Source: Mixophyes australis (taxonomy: Eukaryota > Chordata > Amphibia > Anura > Limnodynastidae). Taken from it: DNA of 64,000 nucleotides. The stretch spans positions 38,345,824 through 38,409,823 of the forward strand of contig JAVHZZ010000009.1 in assembly GCA_036250195.1 (NCBI GenBank), in the 5' to 3' direction. The position numbers and the translations under genes were made by a program. How positions within the stretch are numbered: the stretch's first letter is position 1; every line of letters begins with the position of its first letter. The notes below the pieces were generated by a model. It was not told the DNA's origin. It made no database searches and worked only from the letters and a program-made list of their open reading frames with translations. Below, piece by piece: positions 10,670 to 25,400 of the stretch.

Positions 10670-12899
10670 CTGCAAGGAACATACACACAACATTTTTTCC
10701 CCCAGCACACTGCTATAGCCAGCAACAGATCTGCCATTTCTACTGTAGATAAAAATGCAAAAGTCTTTGTTGCACACATTTGCAAATGTATGTTTAAGCC
10801 ATCCTGCCACGCCAAGGCGCTTTTGCTAATAGGATGGTCCTACTCTAAACAATGAGAGTCCCATATATTTGGGCCATACATATGTGTTTTTAAATTGAGA
10901 GCCAACTTACCAAAGAGGTACCCCAGAAGCCTCCAAACAGCAATTCAGTGCCAGTACCCCCTCTCAGCTACTGACACCAACATGCCTCTCAGACAAATAC
11001 AAAAGTGGAAGCTGCTCAAATCAATTTATAGGCCATAAGAGGTGCTTGAAAGGGTGGGGTTATCCTGCAAGGAACATACACACAACATTTTTTCCCCCAG
11101 CACACTGCTATAGCCAGCAACAGATCTGCCATTTCTACTGTAGATAAAAATGCAAAAGTCTTTGTTGCACACATTTGCAAATGTATGTTTAAGCCATCCT
11201 GCCACGCCAAGGCGCTTTTGCTAATAGGATGGTCCTACTCTAAACAATGAGAGTCCCATATATTTGGGCCATACATATGTGTTTTTAAATTGAGAGCCAA
11301 CTTACCAAAGAGGTACCCCAGAAGCCTCCAAACAGCAATTCAGTGCCAGTACCCCCTCTCAGCTACTGACACCAACATGCCTCTCAGACAAATACAAAAG
11401 TGGAAGCTGCTCAAATCAATTTATAGGCCATAAGAGGTGCTTGAAAGGGTGGGGTTATCCTGCAAGGAACATACACACAACATTTTTTCCCCCAGCACAC
11501 TGCTATAGCCAGCAACAGATCTGCCATTTCTACTGTAGATAAAAATGCAAAAGTCTTTGTTGCACACATTTGCAAATGTATGTTTAAGCCATCCTGCCAC
11601 GCCAAGGCGCTTTTGCTAATAGGATGGTCCTACTCTAAACAATGAGAGTCCCATATATTTGGGCCATACATATGTGTTTTTAAATTGAGAGCCAACTTAC
11701 CAAAGAGGTACCCCAGAAGCCTCCAAACAGCAATTCAGTGCCAGTACCCCCTCTCAGCTACTGACACCAACATGCCTCTCAGACAAATACAAAAGTGGAA
11801 GCTGCTCAAATCAATTTATAGGCCATAAGAGGTGCTTGAAAGGGTGGGGTTATCCTGCAAGGAACATACACACAACATTTTTTCCCCCAGCACACTGCTA
11901 TAGCCAGCAACAGATCTGCCATTTCTACTGTAGAGAAAAATGCAAAAGTCTTTGTTGCACACATTTGCAAATGTATGTTTAAGCCATCCTGCCACGCCAA
12001 GGCGCTTTTGCTAATAGGATGGTCCTACTCTAAACAATGAGAGTCCCATATATTTGGGCCATACATATGTGTTTTTAAATTGAGAGCCAACTTACCAAAG
12101 AGGTACCCCAGAAGCCTCCAAACAGCAATTCAGTGCCAGTACCCCCTCTCAGCTACTGACACCAACATGCCACTCAGACAAATACAAAAGTGGAAGCTGC
12201 TCAAATCAATTTATAGGCCATAAGAGGTGCTTGAAAGGGTGGGGTTATCCTGCAAGGAACATACACACAACATTTTTTCCCCCAGCACACTGCTATAGCC
12301 AGCAACAGATCTGCCATTTCTACTGTAGATAAAAATGCAAAAGTCTTTGTTGCACACATTTGCAAATGTATGTTTAAGCCATCCTGCCACGCCAAGGCGC
12401 TTTTGCTAATAGGATGGTCCTACTCTAAACAATGAGAGTCCCATATATTTGGGCCATACATATGTGTTTTTAAATTGAGAGCCAACTTACCAAAGAGGTA
12501 CCCCAGAAGCCTCCAAACAGCAATTCAGTGCCAGTACCCCCTCTCAGCTACTGACACCAACATGCCTCTCAGACAAATACAAAAGTGGAAGCTGCTCAAA
12601 TCAATTTATAGGCCATAAGAGGTGCTTGAAAGGGTGGGGTTATCCTGCAAGGAACATACACACAACATTTTTTCCCCCAGCACACTGCTATAGCCAGCAA
12701 CAGATCTGCCATTTCTACTGTAGATAAAAATGCAAAAGTCTTTGTTGCACACATTTGCAAATGTATGTTTAAGCCATCCTGCCACGCCAAGGCGCTTTTG
12801 CTAATAGGATGGTCCTACTCTAAACAATGAGAGTCCCATATATTTGGGCCATACATATGTGTTTTTAAATTGAGAGCCAACTTACCAAAGAGGTACCCC

Positions 12900-15800
12900 A
12901 GAAGCCTCCAAACAGCAATTCAGTGCCAGTACCCCCTCTCAGCTACTGACACCAACATGCCTCTCAGACAAATACAAAAGTGGAAGCTGCTCAAATCAAT
13001 TTATAGGCCATAAGAGGTGCTTGAAAGGGTGGGGTTATCCTGCAAGGAACATACACACAACGTTTTTTCCCCCAGCACACTGCTATAGCCAGCAACAGAT
13101 CTGCCATTTCTACTGTAGATAAAAATGCAAAAGTCTTTGTTGCACACATTTGCAAATGTATGTTTAAGCCATCCTGCCACGCCAAGGCGCTTTTGCTAAT
13201 AGGATGGTCCTACTCTAAACAATGAGAGTCCCATATATTTGGGCCATACATATGTGTTTTTAAATTGAGAGCCAACTTACCAAAGAGGTACCCCAGAAGC
13301 CTCCAAACAGCAATTCAGTGCCAGTACCCCCTCTCAGCTACTGACACCAACATGCCTCTCAGACAAATACAAAAGTGGAAGCTGCTCAAATCAATTTATA
13401 GGCCATAAGAGGTGCTTGAAAGGGTGGGGTTATCCTGCAAGGAACATACACACAACATTTTTTCCCCCAGCACACTGCTATAGCCAGCAACAGATCTGCC
13501 ATTTCTACTGTAGATAAAAATGCAAAAGTCTTTGTTGCACACATTTGCAAATGTATGTTTAAGCCATCCTGCCACGCCAAGGCGCTTTTGCTAATAGGAT
13601 GGTCCTACTCTAAACAATGAGAGTCCCATATATTTGGGCCATACATATGTGTTTTTAAATTGAGAGCCAACTTACCAAAGAGGTACCCCAGAAGCCTCCA
13701 AACAGCAATTCAGTGCCAGTACCCCCTCTCAGCTACTGACACCAACATGCCTCTCAGACAAATACAAAAGTGGAAGCTGCTCAAATCAATTTATAGGCCA
13801 TAAGAGGTGCTTGAAAGGGTGGGGTTATCCTGCAAGGAACATACACACAACATTTTTTCCCCCAGCACACTGCTATAGCCAGCAACAGATCTGCCATTTC
13901 TACTGTAGATAAAAATGCAAAAGTCTTTGTTGCACACATTTGCAAATGTATGTTTAAGCCATCCTGCCACGCCAAGGCGCTTTTGCTAATAGGATGGTCC
14001 TACTCTAAACAATGAGAGTCCCATATATTTGGGCCATACATATGTGTTTTTAAATTGAGAGCCAACTTACCAAAGAGGTACCCCAGAAGCCTCCAAACAG
14101 CAATTCAGTGCCAGTACCCCCTCTCAGCTACTGACACCAACATGCCTCTCAGACAAATACAAAAGTGGAAGCTGCTCAAATCAATTTATAGGCCATAAGA
14201 GGTGCTTGAAAGGGTGGGGTTATCCTGCAAGGAACATACACACAACATTTTTTCCCCCAGCACACTGCTATAGCCAGCAACAGATCTGCCATTTCTACTG
14301 TAGATAAAAATGCAAAAGTCTTTGTTGCACACATTTGCAAATGTATGTTTAAGCCATCCTGCCACGCCAAGGCGCTTTTGCTAATAGGATGGTCCTACTC
14401 TAAACAATGAGAGTCCCATATATTTGGGCCATACATATGTGTTTTTAAATTGAGAGCCAACTTACCAAAGAGGTACCCCAGAAGCCTCCAAACAGCAATT
14501 CAGTGCCAGTACCCCCTCTCAGCTACTGACACCAACATGCCTCTCAGACAAATACAAAAGTGGAAGCTGCTCAAATCAATTTATAGGCCATAAGAGGTGC
14601 TTGAAAGGGTGGGGTTATCCTGCAAGGAACATACACACAACATTTTTTCCCCCAGCACACTGCTATAGCCAGCAACAGATCTGCCATTTCTACTGTAGAT
14701 AAAAATGCAAAAGTCTTTGTTGCACACATTTGCAAATGTATGTTTAAGCCATCCTGCCACGCCAAGGCGCTTTTGCTAATAGGATGGTCCTACTCTAAAC
14801 AATGAGAGTCCCATATATTTGGGCCATACATATGTGTTTTTAAATTGAGAGCCAACTTACCAAAGAGGTACCCCAGAAGCCTCCAAACAGCAATTCAGTG
14901 CCAGTACCCCCTCTCAGCTACTGACACCAACATGCCTCTCAGACAAATACAAAAGTGGAAGCTGCTCAAATCAATTTATAGGCCATAAGAGGTGCTTGAA
15001 AGGGTGGGGTTATCCTGCAAGGAACATACACACAACATTTTTTCCCCCAGCACACTGCTATAGCCAGCAACAGATCTGCCATTTCTACTGTAGATAAAAA
15101 TGCAAAAGTCTTTGTTGCACACATTTGCAAATGTATGTTTAAGCCATCCTGCCACGCCAAGGCGCTTTTGCTAATAGGATGGTCCTACTCTAAACAATGA
15201 GTCCCATATATTTGGGCCATACATATGTGTTTTTAAATTGAGAGCCAACTTACCAAAGAGGTACCCCAGAAGCCTCCAAACAGCAATTCAGTGCCAGTAC
15301 CCCCTCTCAGCTACTGACACCAACATGCCTCTCAGACAAATACAAAAGTGGAAGCTGCTCAAATCAATTTATAGGCCATAAGAGGTGCTTGAAAGGGTGG
15401 GGTTATCCTGCAAGGAACATACACACAACATTTTTTCCCCCAGCACACTGCTATAGCCAGCAACAGATCTGCCATTTCTACTGTAGATAAAAATGCAAAA
15501 GTCTTTGTTGCACACATTTGCAAATGTATGTTTAAGCCATCCTGCCACGCCAAGGCGCTTTTGCTAATAGGATGGTCCTACTCTAAACAATGAGAGTCCC
15601 ATATATTTGGGCCATACATATGTGTTTTTAAATTGAGAGCCAACTTACCAAAGAGGTACCCCAGAAGCCTCCAAACAGCAATTCAGTGCCAGTACCCCCT
15701 CTCAGCTACTGACACCAACATGCCTCTCAGACAAATACAAAAGTGGAAGCTGCTCAAATCAATTTATAGGCCATAAGAGGTGCTTGAAAGGGTGGGGTTA

Positions 15801-18800
15801 TCCTGCAAGGAACATACACACAACATTTTTTCCCCCAGCACACTGCTATAGCCAGCAACAGATCTGCCATTTCTACTGTAGATAAAAATGCAAAAGTCTT
15901 TGTTGCACACATTTGCAAATGTATGTTTAAGCCATCCTGCCACGCCAAGGCGCTTTTGCTAATAGGATGGTCCTACTCTAAACAATGAGAGTCCCATATA
16001 TTTGGGCCATACATATGTGTTTTTAAAATGAGAGCCAACTTACCAAAGAGGTACCCCAGAAGCCTCCAAACAGCAATTCAGTGCCAGTACCCCCTCTCAG
16101 CTACTGACACCAACATGCCTCTCAGACAAATACAAAAGTGGAAGCTGCTCAAATCAATTTATAGGCCATAAGAGGTGCTTGAAAGGGTGGGGTTATCCTG
16201 CAAGGAACATACACACAACATTTTTTCCCCCAGCACACTGCTATAGCCAGCAACAGATCTGCCATTTCTACTGTAGATAAAAATGCAAAAGTCTTTGTTG
16301 CACACATTTGCAAATGTATGTTTAAGCCATCCTGCCACGCCAAGGCGCTTTTGCTAATAGGATGGTCCTACTCTAAATAATGAGAGTCCCATATATTTGG
16401 GCCATACATATGTGTTTTTAAATTGAGAGCCAACTTACCAAAGAGGTACCCCAGAAGCCTCCAAACAGCAATTCAGTGCCAGTACCCCCTCTCAGCTACT
16501 GACACCAACATGCCTCTCAGACAAATACAAAAGTGGAAGCTGCTCAAATCAATTTATAGGCCATAAGAGGTGCTTGAAAGGGTGGGGTTATCCTGCAAGG
16601 AACATACACACAACATTTTTTCCCCCAGCACACTGCTATAGCCAGCAACAGATCTGCCATTTCTACTGTAGATAAAAATGCAAAAGTCTTTGTTGCACAC
16701 ATTTGCAAATGTATGTTTAAGCCATCCTGCCACGCCAAGGCGCTTTTGCTAATAGGATGGTCCTACTCTAAACAATGAGAGTCCCATATATTTGGGCCAT
16801 ACATATGTGTTTTTAAATTGAGAGCCAACTTACCAAAGAGGTACCCCAGAAGCCTCCAAACAGCAATTCAGTGCCAGTACCCCCTCTCAGCTACTGACAC
16901 CAACATGCCTCTCAGACAAATACAAAAGTGGAAGCTGCTCAAATCAATTTATAGGCCATAAGAGGTGCTTGAAAGGGTGGGGTTATCCTGCAAGGAACAT
17001 ACACACAACGTTTTTTCCCCCAGCACACTGCTATAGCCAGCAACAGATCTGCCATTTCTACTGTAGATAAAAATGCAAAAGTCTTTGTTGCACACATTTG
17101 CAAATGTATGTTTAAGCCATCCTGCCACGCCAAGGCGCTTTTGCTAATAGGATGGTCCTACTCTAAACAATGAGAGTCCCATATATTTGGGCCATACATA
17201 TGTGTTTTTAAATTGAGAGCCAACTTACCAAAGAGGTACCCCAGAAGCCTCCAAACAGCAATTCAGTGCCAGTACCCCCTCTCAGCTACTGACACCAACA
17301 TGCCTCTCAGACAAATACAAAAGTGGAAGCTGCTCAAATCAATTTATAGGCCATAAGAGGTGCTTGAAAGGGTGGGGTTATCCTGCAAGGAACATACACA
17401 CAACATTTTTTCCCCCAGCACACTGCTATAGCCAGCAACAGATCTGCCATTTCTACTGTAGATAAAAATGCAAAAGTCTTTGTTGCACACATTTGCAAAT
17501 GTATGTTTAAGCCATCCTGCCACGCCAAGGCGCTTTTGCTAATAGGATGGTCCTACTCTAAACAATGAGAGTCCCATATATTTGGGCCATACATATGTGT
17601 TTTTAAATTGAGAGCCAACTTACCAAAGAGGTACCCCAGAAGCCTCCAAACAGCAATTCAGTGCCAGTACCCCCTCTCAGCTACTGACACCAACATGCCT
17701 CTCAGACAAATACAAAAGTGGAAGCTGCTCAAATCAATTTATAGGCCATAAGAGGTGCTTGAAAGGGTGGGGTTATCCTGCAAGGAACATACACACAACA
17801 TTTTTTCCCCCAGCACACTGCTATAGCCAGCAACAGATCTGCCATTTCTACTGTAGATAAAAATGCAAAAGTCTTTGTTGCACACATTTGCAAATGTATG
17901 TTTAAGCCATCCTGCCACGCCAAGGCGCTTTTGCTAATAGGATGGTCCTACTCTAAACAATGAGAGTCCCATATATTTGGGCCATACATATGTGTTTTTA
18001 AATTGAGAGCCAACTTACCAAAGAGGTACCCCAGAAGCCTCCAAACAGCAATTCAGTGCCAGTACCCCCTCTCAGCTACTGACACCAACATGCCTCTCAG
18101 ACAAATACAAAAGTGGAAGCTGCTCAAATCAATTTATAGGCCATAAGAGGTGCTTGAAAGGGTGGGGTTATCCTGCAAGGAACATACACACAACATTTTT
18201 TCCCCCAGCACACTGCTATAGCCAGCAACAGATCTGCCATTTCTACTGTAGATAAAAATGCAAAAGTCTTTGTTGCACACATTTGCAAATGTATGTTTAA
18301 GCCATCCTGCCACGCCAAGGCGCTTTTGCTAATAGGATGGTCCTACTCTAAACAATGAGAGTCCCATATATTTGGGCCATACATATGTGTTTTTAAATTG
18401 AGAGCCAACTTACCAAAGAGGTACCCCAGAAGCCTCCAAACAGCAATTCAGTGCCAGTACCCCCTCTCAGCTACTGACACCAACATGCCTCTCAGACAAA
18501 TACAAAAGTGGAAGCTGCTCAAATCAATTTATAGGCCATAAGAGGTGCTTGAAAGGGTGGGGTTATCCTGCAAGGAACATACACACAACATTTTTTCCCC
18601 CAGCACACTGCTATAGCCAGCAACAGATCTGCCATTTCTACTGTAGATAAAAATGCAAAAGTCTTTGTTGCACACATTTGCAAATGTATGTTTAAGCCAT
18701 CCTGCCACGCCAAGGCGCTTTTGCTAATAGGATGGTCCTACTCTAAACAATGAGAGTCCCATATATTTGGGCCATACATATGTGTTTTTAAATTGAGAGC

Positions 18801-20400
18801 CAACTTACCAAAGAGGTACCCCAGAAGCCTCCAAACAGCAATTCAGTGCCAGTACCCCCTCTCAGCTACTGACACCAACATGCCTCTCAGACAAATACAA
18901 AAGTGGAAGCTGCTCAAATCAATTTATAGGCCATAAGAGGTGCTTGAAAGGGTGGGGTTATCCTGCAAGGAACATACACACAACATTTTTTCCCCCAGCA
19001 CACTGCTATAGCCAGCAACAGATCTGCCATTTCTACTGTAGATAAAAATGCAAAAGTCTTTGTTGCACACATTTGCAAATGTATGTTTAAGCCATCCTGC
19101 CACGCCAAGGCGCTTTTGCTAATAGGATGGTCCTACTCTAAACAATGAGTCCCATATATTTGGGCCATACATATGTGTTTTTAAATTGAGAGCCAACTTA
19201 CCAAAGAGGTACCCCAGAAGCCTCCAAACAGCAATTCAGTGCCAGTACCCCCTCTCAGCTACTGACACCAACATGCCTCTCAGACAAATACAAAAGTGGA
19301 AGCTGCTCAAATCAATTTATAGGCCATAAGAGGTGCTTGAAAGGGTGGGGTTATCCTGCAAGGAACATACACACAACATTTTTTCCCCCAGCACACTGCT
19401 ATAGCCAGCAACAGATCTGCCATTTCTACTGTAGATAAAAATGCAAAAGTCTTTGTTGCACACATTTGCAAATGTATGTTTAAGCCATCCTGCCACGCCA
19501 AGGCGCTTTTGCTAATAGGATGGTCCTACTCTAAACAATGAGAGTCCCATATATTTGGGCCATACATATGTGTTTTTAAATTGAGAGCCAACTTACCAAA
19601 GAGGTACCCCAGAAGCCTCCAAACAGCAATTCAGTGCCAGTACCCCCTCTCAGCTACTGACACCAACATGCCTCTCAGACAAATACAAAAGTGGAAGCTG
19701 CTCAAATCAATTTATAGGCCATAAGAGGTGCTTGAAAGGGTGGGGTTATCCTGCAAGGAACATACACACAACATTTTTTCCCCCAGCACACTGCTATAGC
19801 CAGCAACAGATCTGCCATTTCTACTGTAGATAAAAATGCAAAAGTCTTTGTTGCACACATTTGCAAATGTATGTTTAAGCCATCCTGCCACGCCAAGGCG
19901 CTTTTGCTAATAGGATGGTCCTACTCTAAACAATGAGAGTCCCATATATTTGGGCCATACATATGTGTTTTTAAAATGAGAGCCAACTTACCAAAGAGGT
20001 ACCCCAGAAGCCTCCAAACAGCAATTCAGTGCCAGTACCCCCTCTCAGCTACTGACACCAACATGCCTCTCAGACAAATACAAAAGTGGAAGCTGCTCAA
20101 ATCAATTTATAGGCCATAAGAGGTGCTTGAAAGGGTGGGGTTATCCTGCAAGGAACATACACACAACATTTTTTCCCCCAGCACACTGCTATAGCCAGCA
20201 ACAGATCTGCCATTTCTACTGTAGATAAAAATGCAAAAGTCTTTGTTGCACACATTTGCAAATGTATGTTTAAGCCATCCTGCCACGCCAAGGCGCTTTT
20301 GCTAATAGGATGGTCCTACTCTAAATAATGAGAGTCCCATATATTTGGGCCATACATATGTGTTTTTAAATTGAGAGCCAACTTACCAAAGAGGTACCCC
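12900..20400. repeat. Higher-order duplication A within the satellite (10 units, 3,948 bp)
   Basis: Rare variants recur at a constant offset of 3,948 bp: CGTTTTTT at 13062 and 17010, the 2-bp loss at about 15200 and 19147, TTTTAAAATGAG at 16021 and 19969, and CTAAATAATGAG near 16373 and 20321. The offset equals ten 395-bp units minus 2. Private variants outside (for example CAGCAAACTG near 20575) set the limits; the boundaries given are approximate. Confidence 0.85.
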
Positions 20401-22499
20401 AGAAGCCTCCAAACAGCAATTCAGTGCCAGTACCCCCTCTCAGCTACTGACACCAACATGCCTCTCAGACAAATACAAAAGTGGAAGCTGCTCAAATCAA
20501 TTTATAGGCCATAAGAGGTGCTTGAAAGGGTGGGGTTATCCTGCAAGGAACATACACACAACATTTTTTCCCCCAGCAAACTGCTATAGCCAGCAACAGA
20601 TCTGCCATTTCTACTGTAGATAAAAATGCAAAAGTCTTTGTTGCACACATTTGCAAATGTATGTTTAAGCCATCCTGCCACGCCAAGGCGCTTTTGCTAA
20701 TAGGATGGTCCTACTCTAAACAATGAGAGTCCCATATATTTGGGCCATACATATGTGTTTTTAAATTGAGAGCCAACTTACCAAAGAGGTACCCCAGAAG
20801 CCTCCAAACAGCAATTCAGTGCCAGTACCCCCTCTCAGCTACTGACACCAACATGCCTCTCAGACAAATACAAAAGTGGAAGCTGCTCAAATCAATTTAT
20901 AGGCCATAAGAGGTGCTTGAAAGGGTGGGGTTATCCTGCAAGGAACATACACACAACATTTTTTCCCCCAGCACATTGCTATAGCCAGCAACAGATCTGC
21001 CATTTCTACTGTAGATAAAAATGCAAAAGTCTTTGTTGCACACATTTGCAAATGTATGTTTAAGCCATCCTGCCAAGGCGCTTTTGCTAATAGGATGGTC
21101 CTACTCTAAACAATGAGAGTCCCATATATTTGGGCCATACATATGTGTTTTTAAATTGAGAGCCAACTTACCAAAGAGGTACCCCAGAAGCCTCCAAACA
21201 GCAATTCAGTGCCAGTACCCCCTCTCAGCTACTGACACCAACATGCCTCTCAGACAAATACAAAAGTGGAAGCTGCTCAAATCAATTTATAGGCCATAAG
21301 AGGTGCTTGAAAGGGTGGGGTTATCCTGCAAGGAACATACACACAACATTTTTCCCCCCAGCACACTGCTATAGCCAGCAACAGATCTGCCATTTCTACT
21401 GTAGATAAAAATGCAAAAGTCTTTGTTGCACACATTTGCAAATGTATGTTTAAGCCATCCTGCCACGCCAAGGCGCTTTTGCTAATAGGATGGTCCTACT
21501 CTAAACAATGAGAGTCCCATATATTTGGGCCATACATATGTGTTTTTAAATTGAGAGCCAACTTACCAAAGAGGTACCCCAGAAGCCTCCAAACAGCAAT
21601 TCAGTGCCAGTACCCCCTCTCAGCTACTGACACCAACATGCCTCTCAGACAAATACAAAAGTGGAAGCTGCTCAAATCAATTTATAGGCCATAAGAGGTG
21701 CTTGAAAGGGTGGGGTTATCCTGCAAGGAACATACACACAACATTTTTTCCCCCAGCACACTGCTATAGCCAGCAACAGATCTGCCATTTCTACTGTAGA
21801 TAAAAATGCAAAAGTCTTTGTTGCACACATTTGCAAATGTATGTTTAAGCCATCCTGCCACGCCAAGGCGCTTTTGCTAATAGGATGGTCCTACTCTAAA
21901 CAATGAGAGTCCCATATATTTGGGCCATACATATGTGTTTTTAAATTTAGAGCCAACTTACCAAAGAGGTACCCCAGAAGCCTCCAAACAGCAATTCAGT
22001 GCCAGTACCCCCTCTCAGCTACTGACACCAACATGCCTCTCAGACAAATACAAAAGTGGAAGCTGCTCAAATCAATTTATAGGCCATAAGAGGTGCTTGA
22101 AAGGGTGGGGTTATCCTGCAAGGAACATACACACAACATTTTTTCCCCCAGCACACTGCTATAGCCAGCAACAGATCTGCCATTTCTACTGTAGATAAAA
22201 ATGCAAAAGTCTTTGTTGCACACATTTGCAAATGTATGTTTAAGCCATCCTGCCACGCCAAGGCGCTTTTGCTAATAGGATGGTCCTACTCTAAACAATG
22301 AGAGTCCCATATATTTGGGCCATACATATGTGTTTTTAAATTGAGAGCCAACTTACCAAAGAGGTACCCCAGAAGCCTCCAAACAGCAATTCAGTGCCAG
22401 TACCCCCTCTCAGCTACTGACACCAACATGCCTCTCAGACAAATACAAAAGTGGAAGCTGCTCAAATCAATTTATAGGCCATAAGAGGTGCTTGAAAGG

Positions 22500-25400
22500 G
22501 TGGGGTTATCCTGCAAGGAACATACACACAACATTTTTTCCCCCAGCACACTGCTATAGCCAGCAACAGATCTGCCATTTCTACTGTAGATAAAAATGCA
22601 AAAGTCTTTGTTGCACACATTTGCAAATGTATGTTTAAGCCATCCTGCCACGCCAAGGCGCTTTTGCTAATAGGATGGTCCTACTCTAAACAATGAGAGT
22701 CCCATATATTTGGGCCATACATATGTGTTTTTAAATTGAGAGCCAACTTACCAAAGAGGTACCCCAGAAGCCTCCAAACAGCAATTCAGTGCCAGTACCC
22801 CCTCTCAGCTACTGACACCAACATGCCTCTCAGACAAATACAAAAGTGGAAGCTGCTCAAATCAATTTATAGGCCATAAGAGGTGCTTGAAAGGGTGGGG
22901 TTATCCTGCAAGGAACATACACACAACATTTTTCCCCCCAGCACACTGCTATAGCCAGCAACAGATCTGCCATTTCTACTGTAGATAAAAATGCAAAAGT
23001 CTTTGTTGCACACATTTGCAAATGTATGTTTAAGCCATCCTGCCACGCCAAGGCGCTTTTGCTAATAGGATGGTCCTACTCTAAACAATGAGAGTCCCAT
23101 ATATTTGGGCCATACATATGTGTTTTTAAATTGAGAGCCAACTTACCAAAGAGGTACCCCAGAAGCCTCCAAACAGCAATTCAGTGCCAGTACCCCCTCT
23201 CAGCTACTGACACCAACATGCCTCTCAGACAAATACAAAAGTGGAAGCTGCTCAAATCAATTTATAGGTCATAAGAGGTGCTTGAAAGGGTGGGGTTACC
23301 CTGCAAGGAACATACACACAACATTTTTTCCCCCAGCACACTGCTATAGCCAGCAACAGATCTGCCATTTCTACTGTAGATAAAAATGCAAAAGTCTTTG
23401 TTGCACACATTTGCAAATGTATGTTTAAGCCATCCTGCCACGCCAAGGCGCTTTTGCTAATAGGATGGTCCTACTCTAAACAATGAGAGTCCCATATATT
23501 TGGGCCATACATATGTGTTTTTAAATTGAGAGCCAACTTACCAATGAGGTACCCCAGAAGCCTCCAAACAGCAATTCAGTGCCAGTACCCCCTCTCAGCT
23601 ACTGACACCAACATGCCTCTCAGACAAATACAAAAGTGGAAGCTGCTCAAATCAATTTATAGGCCATAAGAGGTGCTTGAAAGGGTGGGGTTATCCTGCA
23701 AGGAACATACACACAACATTTTTTCCCCCAGCACACTGCTATAGCCAGCAACAGATCTGCCATTTCTACTGTAGATAAAAATGCAAAAGTCTTTGTTGCA
23801 CACATTTGCAAATGTATGTTTAAGCCATCCTGCCACGCCAAGGCGCTTTTGCTAATAGGATGGTCCTACTCTAAACAATGAGAGTCCCATATATTTGGGC
23901 CATACATATGTGTTTTTAAATTGAGAGCCAACTTACCAAAGAGGTACCCCAGAAGCCTCCAAACAGCAATTCAGTGCCAGTACCCCCTCTCAGCTACTGA
24001 CACCAACATGCCTCTCAGACAAATACAAAAGTGGAAGCTGCTCAAATCAATTTATAGGCCATAAGAGGTGCTTGAAAGGGTGGGGTTATCCTGCAAGGAA
24101 CATACACACAACATTTTTTCCCCCAGCACACTGCTATAGCCAGCAACAGATCTGCCATTTCTACTGTAGATAAAAATGCAAAAGTCTTTGTTGCACACAT
24201 TTGCAAATGTATGTTTAAGCCATCCTGCCACGCCAAGGCGCTTTTGCTAATAGGATGGTCCTACTCTAAACAATGAGAGTCCCATATATTTGGGCCATAC
24301 ATATGTGTTTTTAAATTGAGAGCCAACTTACCAAAGAGGTACCCCAGAAGCCTCCAAACAGCAATTCAGTGCCAGTACCCCCTCTCAGCTACTGACACCA
24401 ACATGCCTCTCAGACAAATACAAAAGTGGAAGCTGCTCAAATCAATTTATAGGCCATAAGAGGTGCTTGAAAGGGTGGGGTTATCCTGCAAGGAACATAC
24501 ACACAACATTTTTTCCCCCAGCACACTGCTATAGCCAGCAACAGATCTGCCATTTCTACTGTAGATAAAAATGCAAAAGTCTTTGTTGCACACATTTGCA
24601 AATGTATGTTTAAGCCATCCTGCCACGCCAAGGCGCTTTTGCTAATAGGATGGTCCTACTCTAAACAATGAGAGTCCCATATATTTGGGCCATACATATG
24701 TGTTTTTAAATTGAGAGCCAACTTACCAAAGAGGTACCCCAGAAGCCTCCAAACAGCAATTCAGTGCCAGTACCCCCTCTCAGCTACTGACACCAACATG
24801 CCTCTCAGACAAATACAAAAGTGGAAGCTGCTCAAATCAATTTATAGGCCATAAGAGGTGCTTGAAAGGGTGGGGTTATCCTGCAAGGAACATACACACA
24901 ACATTTTTTCCCCCAGCACACTGCTATAGCCAGCAACAGATCTGCCATTTCTACTGTAGATAAAAATGCAAAAGTCTTTGTTGCACACATTTGCAAATGT
25001 ATGTTAAAGCCATCCTGCCACGCCAAGGCGCTTTTGCTAATAGGATGGTCCTACTCTAAACAATGAGAGTCCCATATATTTGGGCCATACATATGTGTTT
25101 TTAAATTGAGAGCCAACTTACCAAAGAGGTACCCCAGAAGCCTCCAAACAGCAATTCAGTGCCAGTACCCCCTCTCAGCTACTGACACCAACATGCCTCT
25201 CAGACAAATACAAAAGTGGAAGCTGCTCAAATCAATTTATAGGCCATAAGAGGTGCTTGAAAGGGTGGGGTTACCCTGCAAGGAACATACACACAACATT
25301 TTTTCCCCCAGCACACTGCTATAGCCAGCAGCAGATCTGTCATTTCTACTGTAGATAAAAATGCAAAAGTCTTTGTTGCACACATTTGCAAATGTATGTT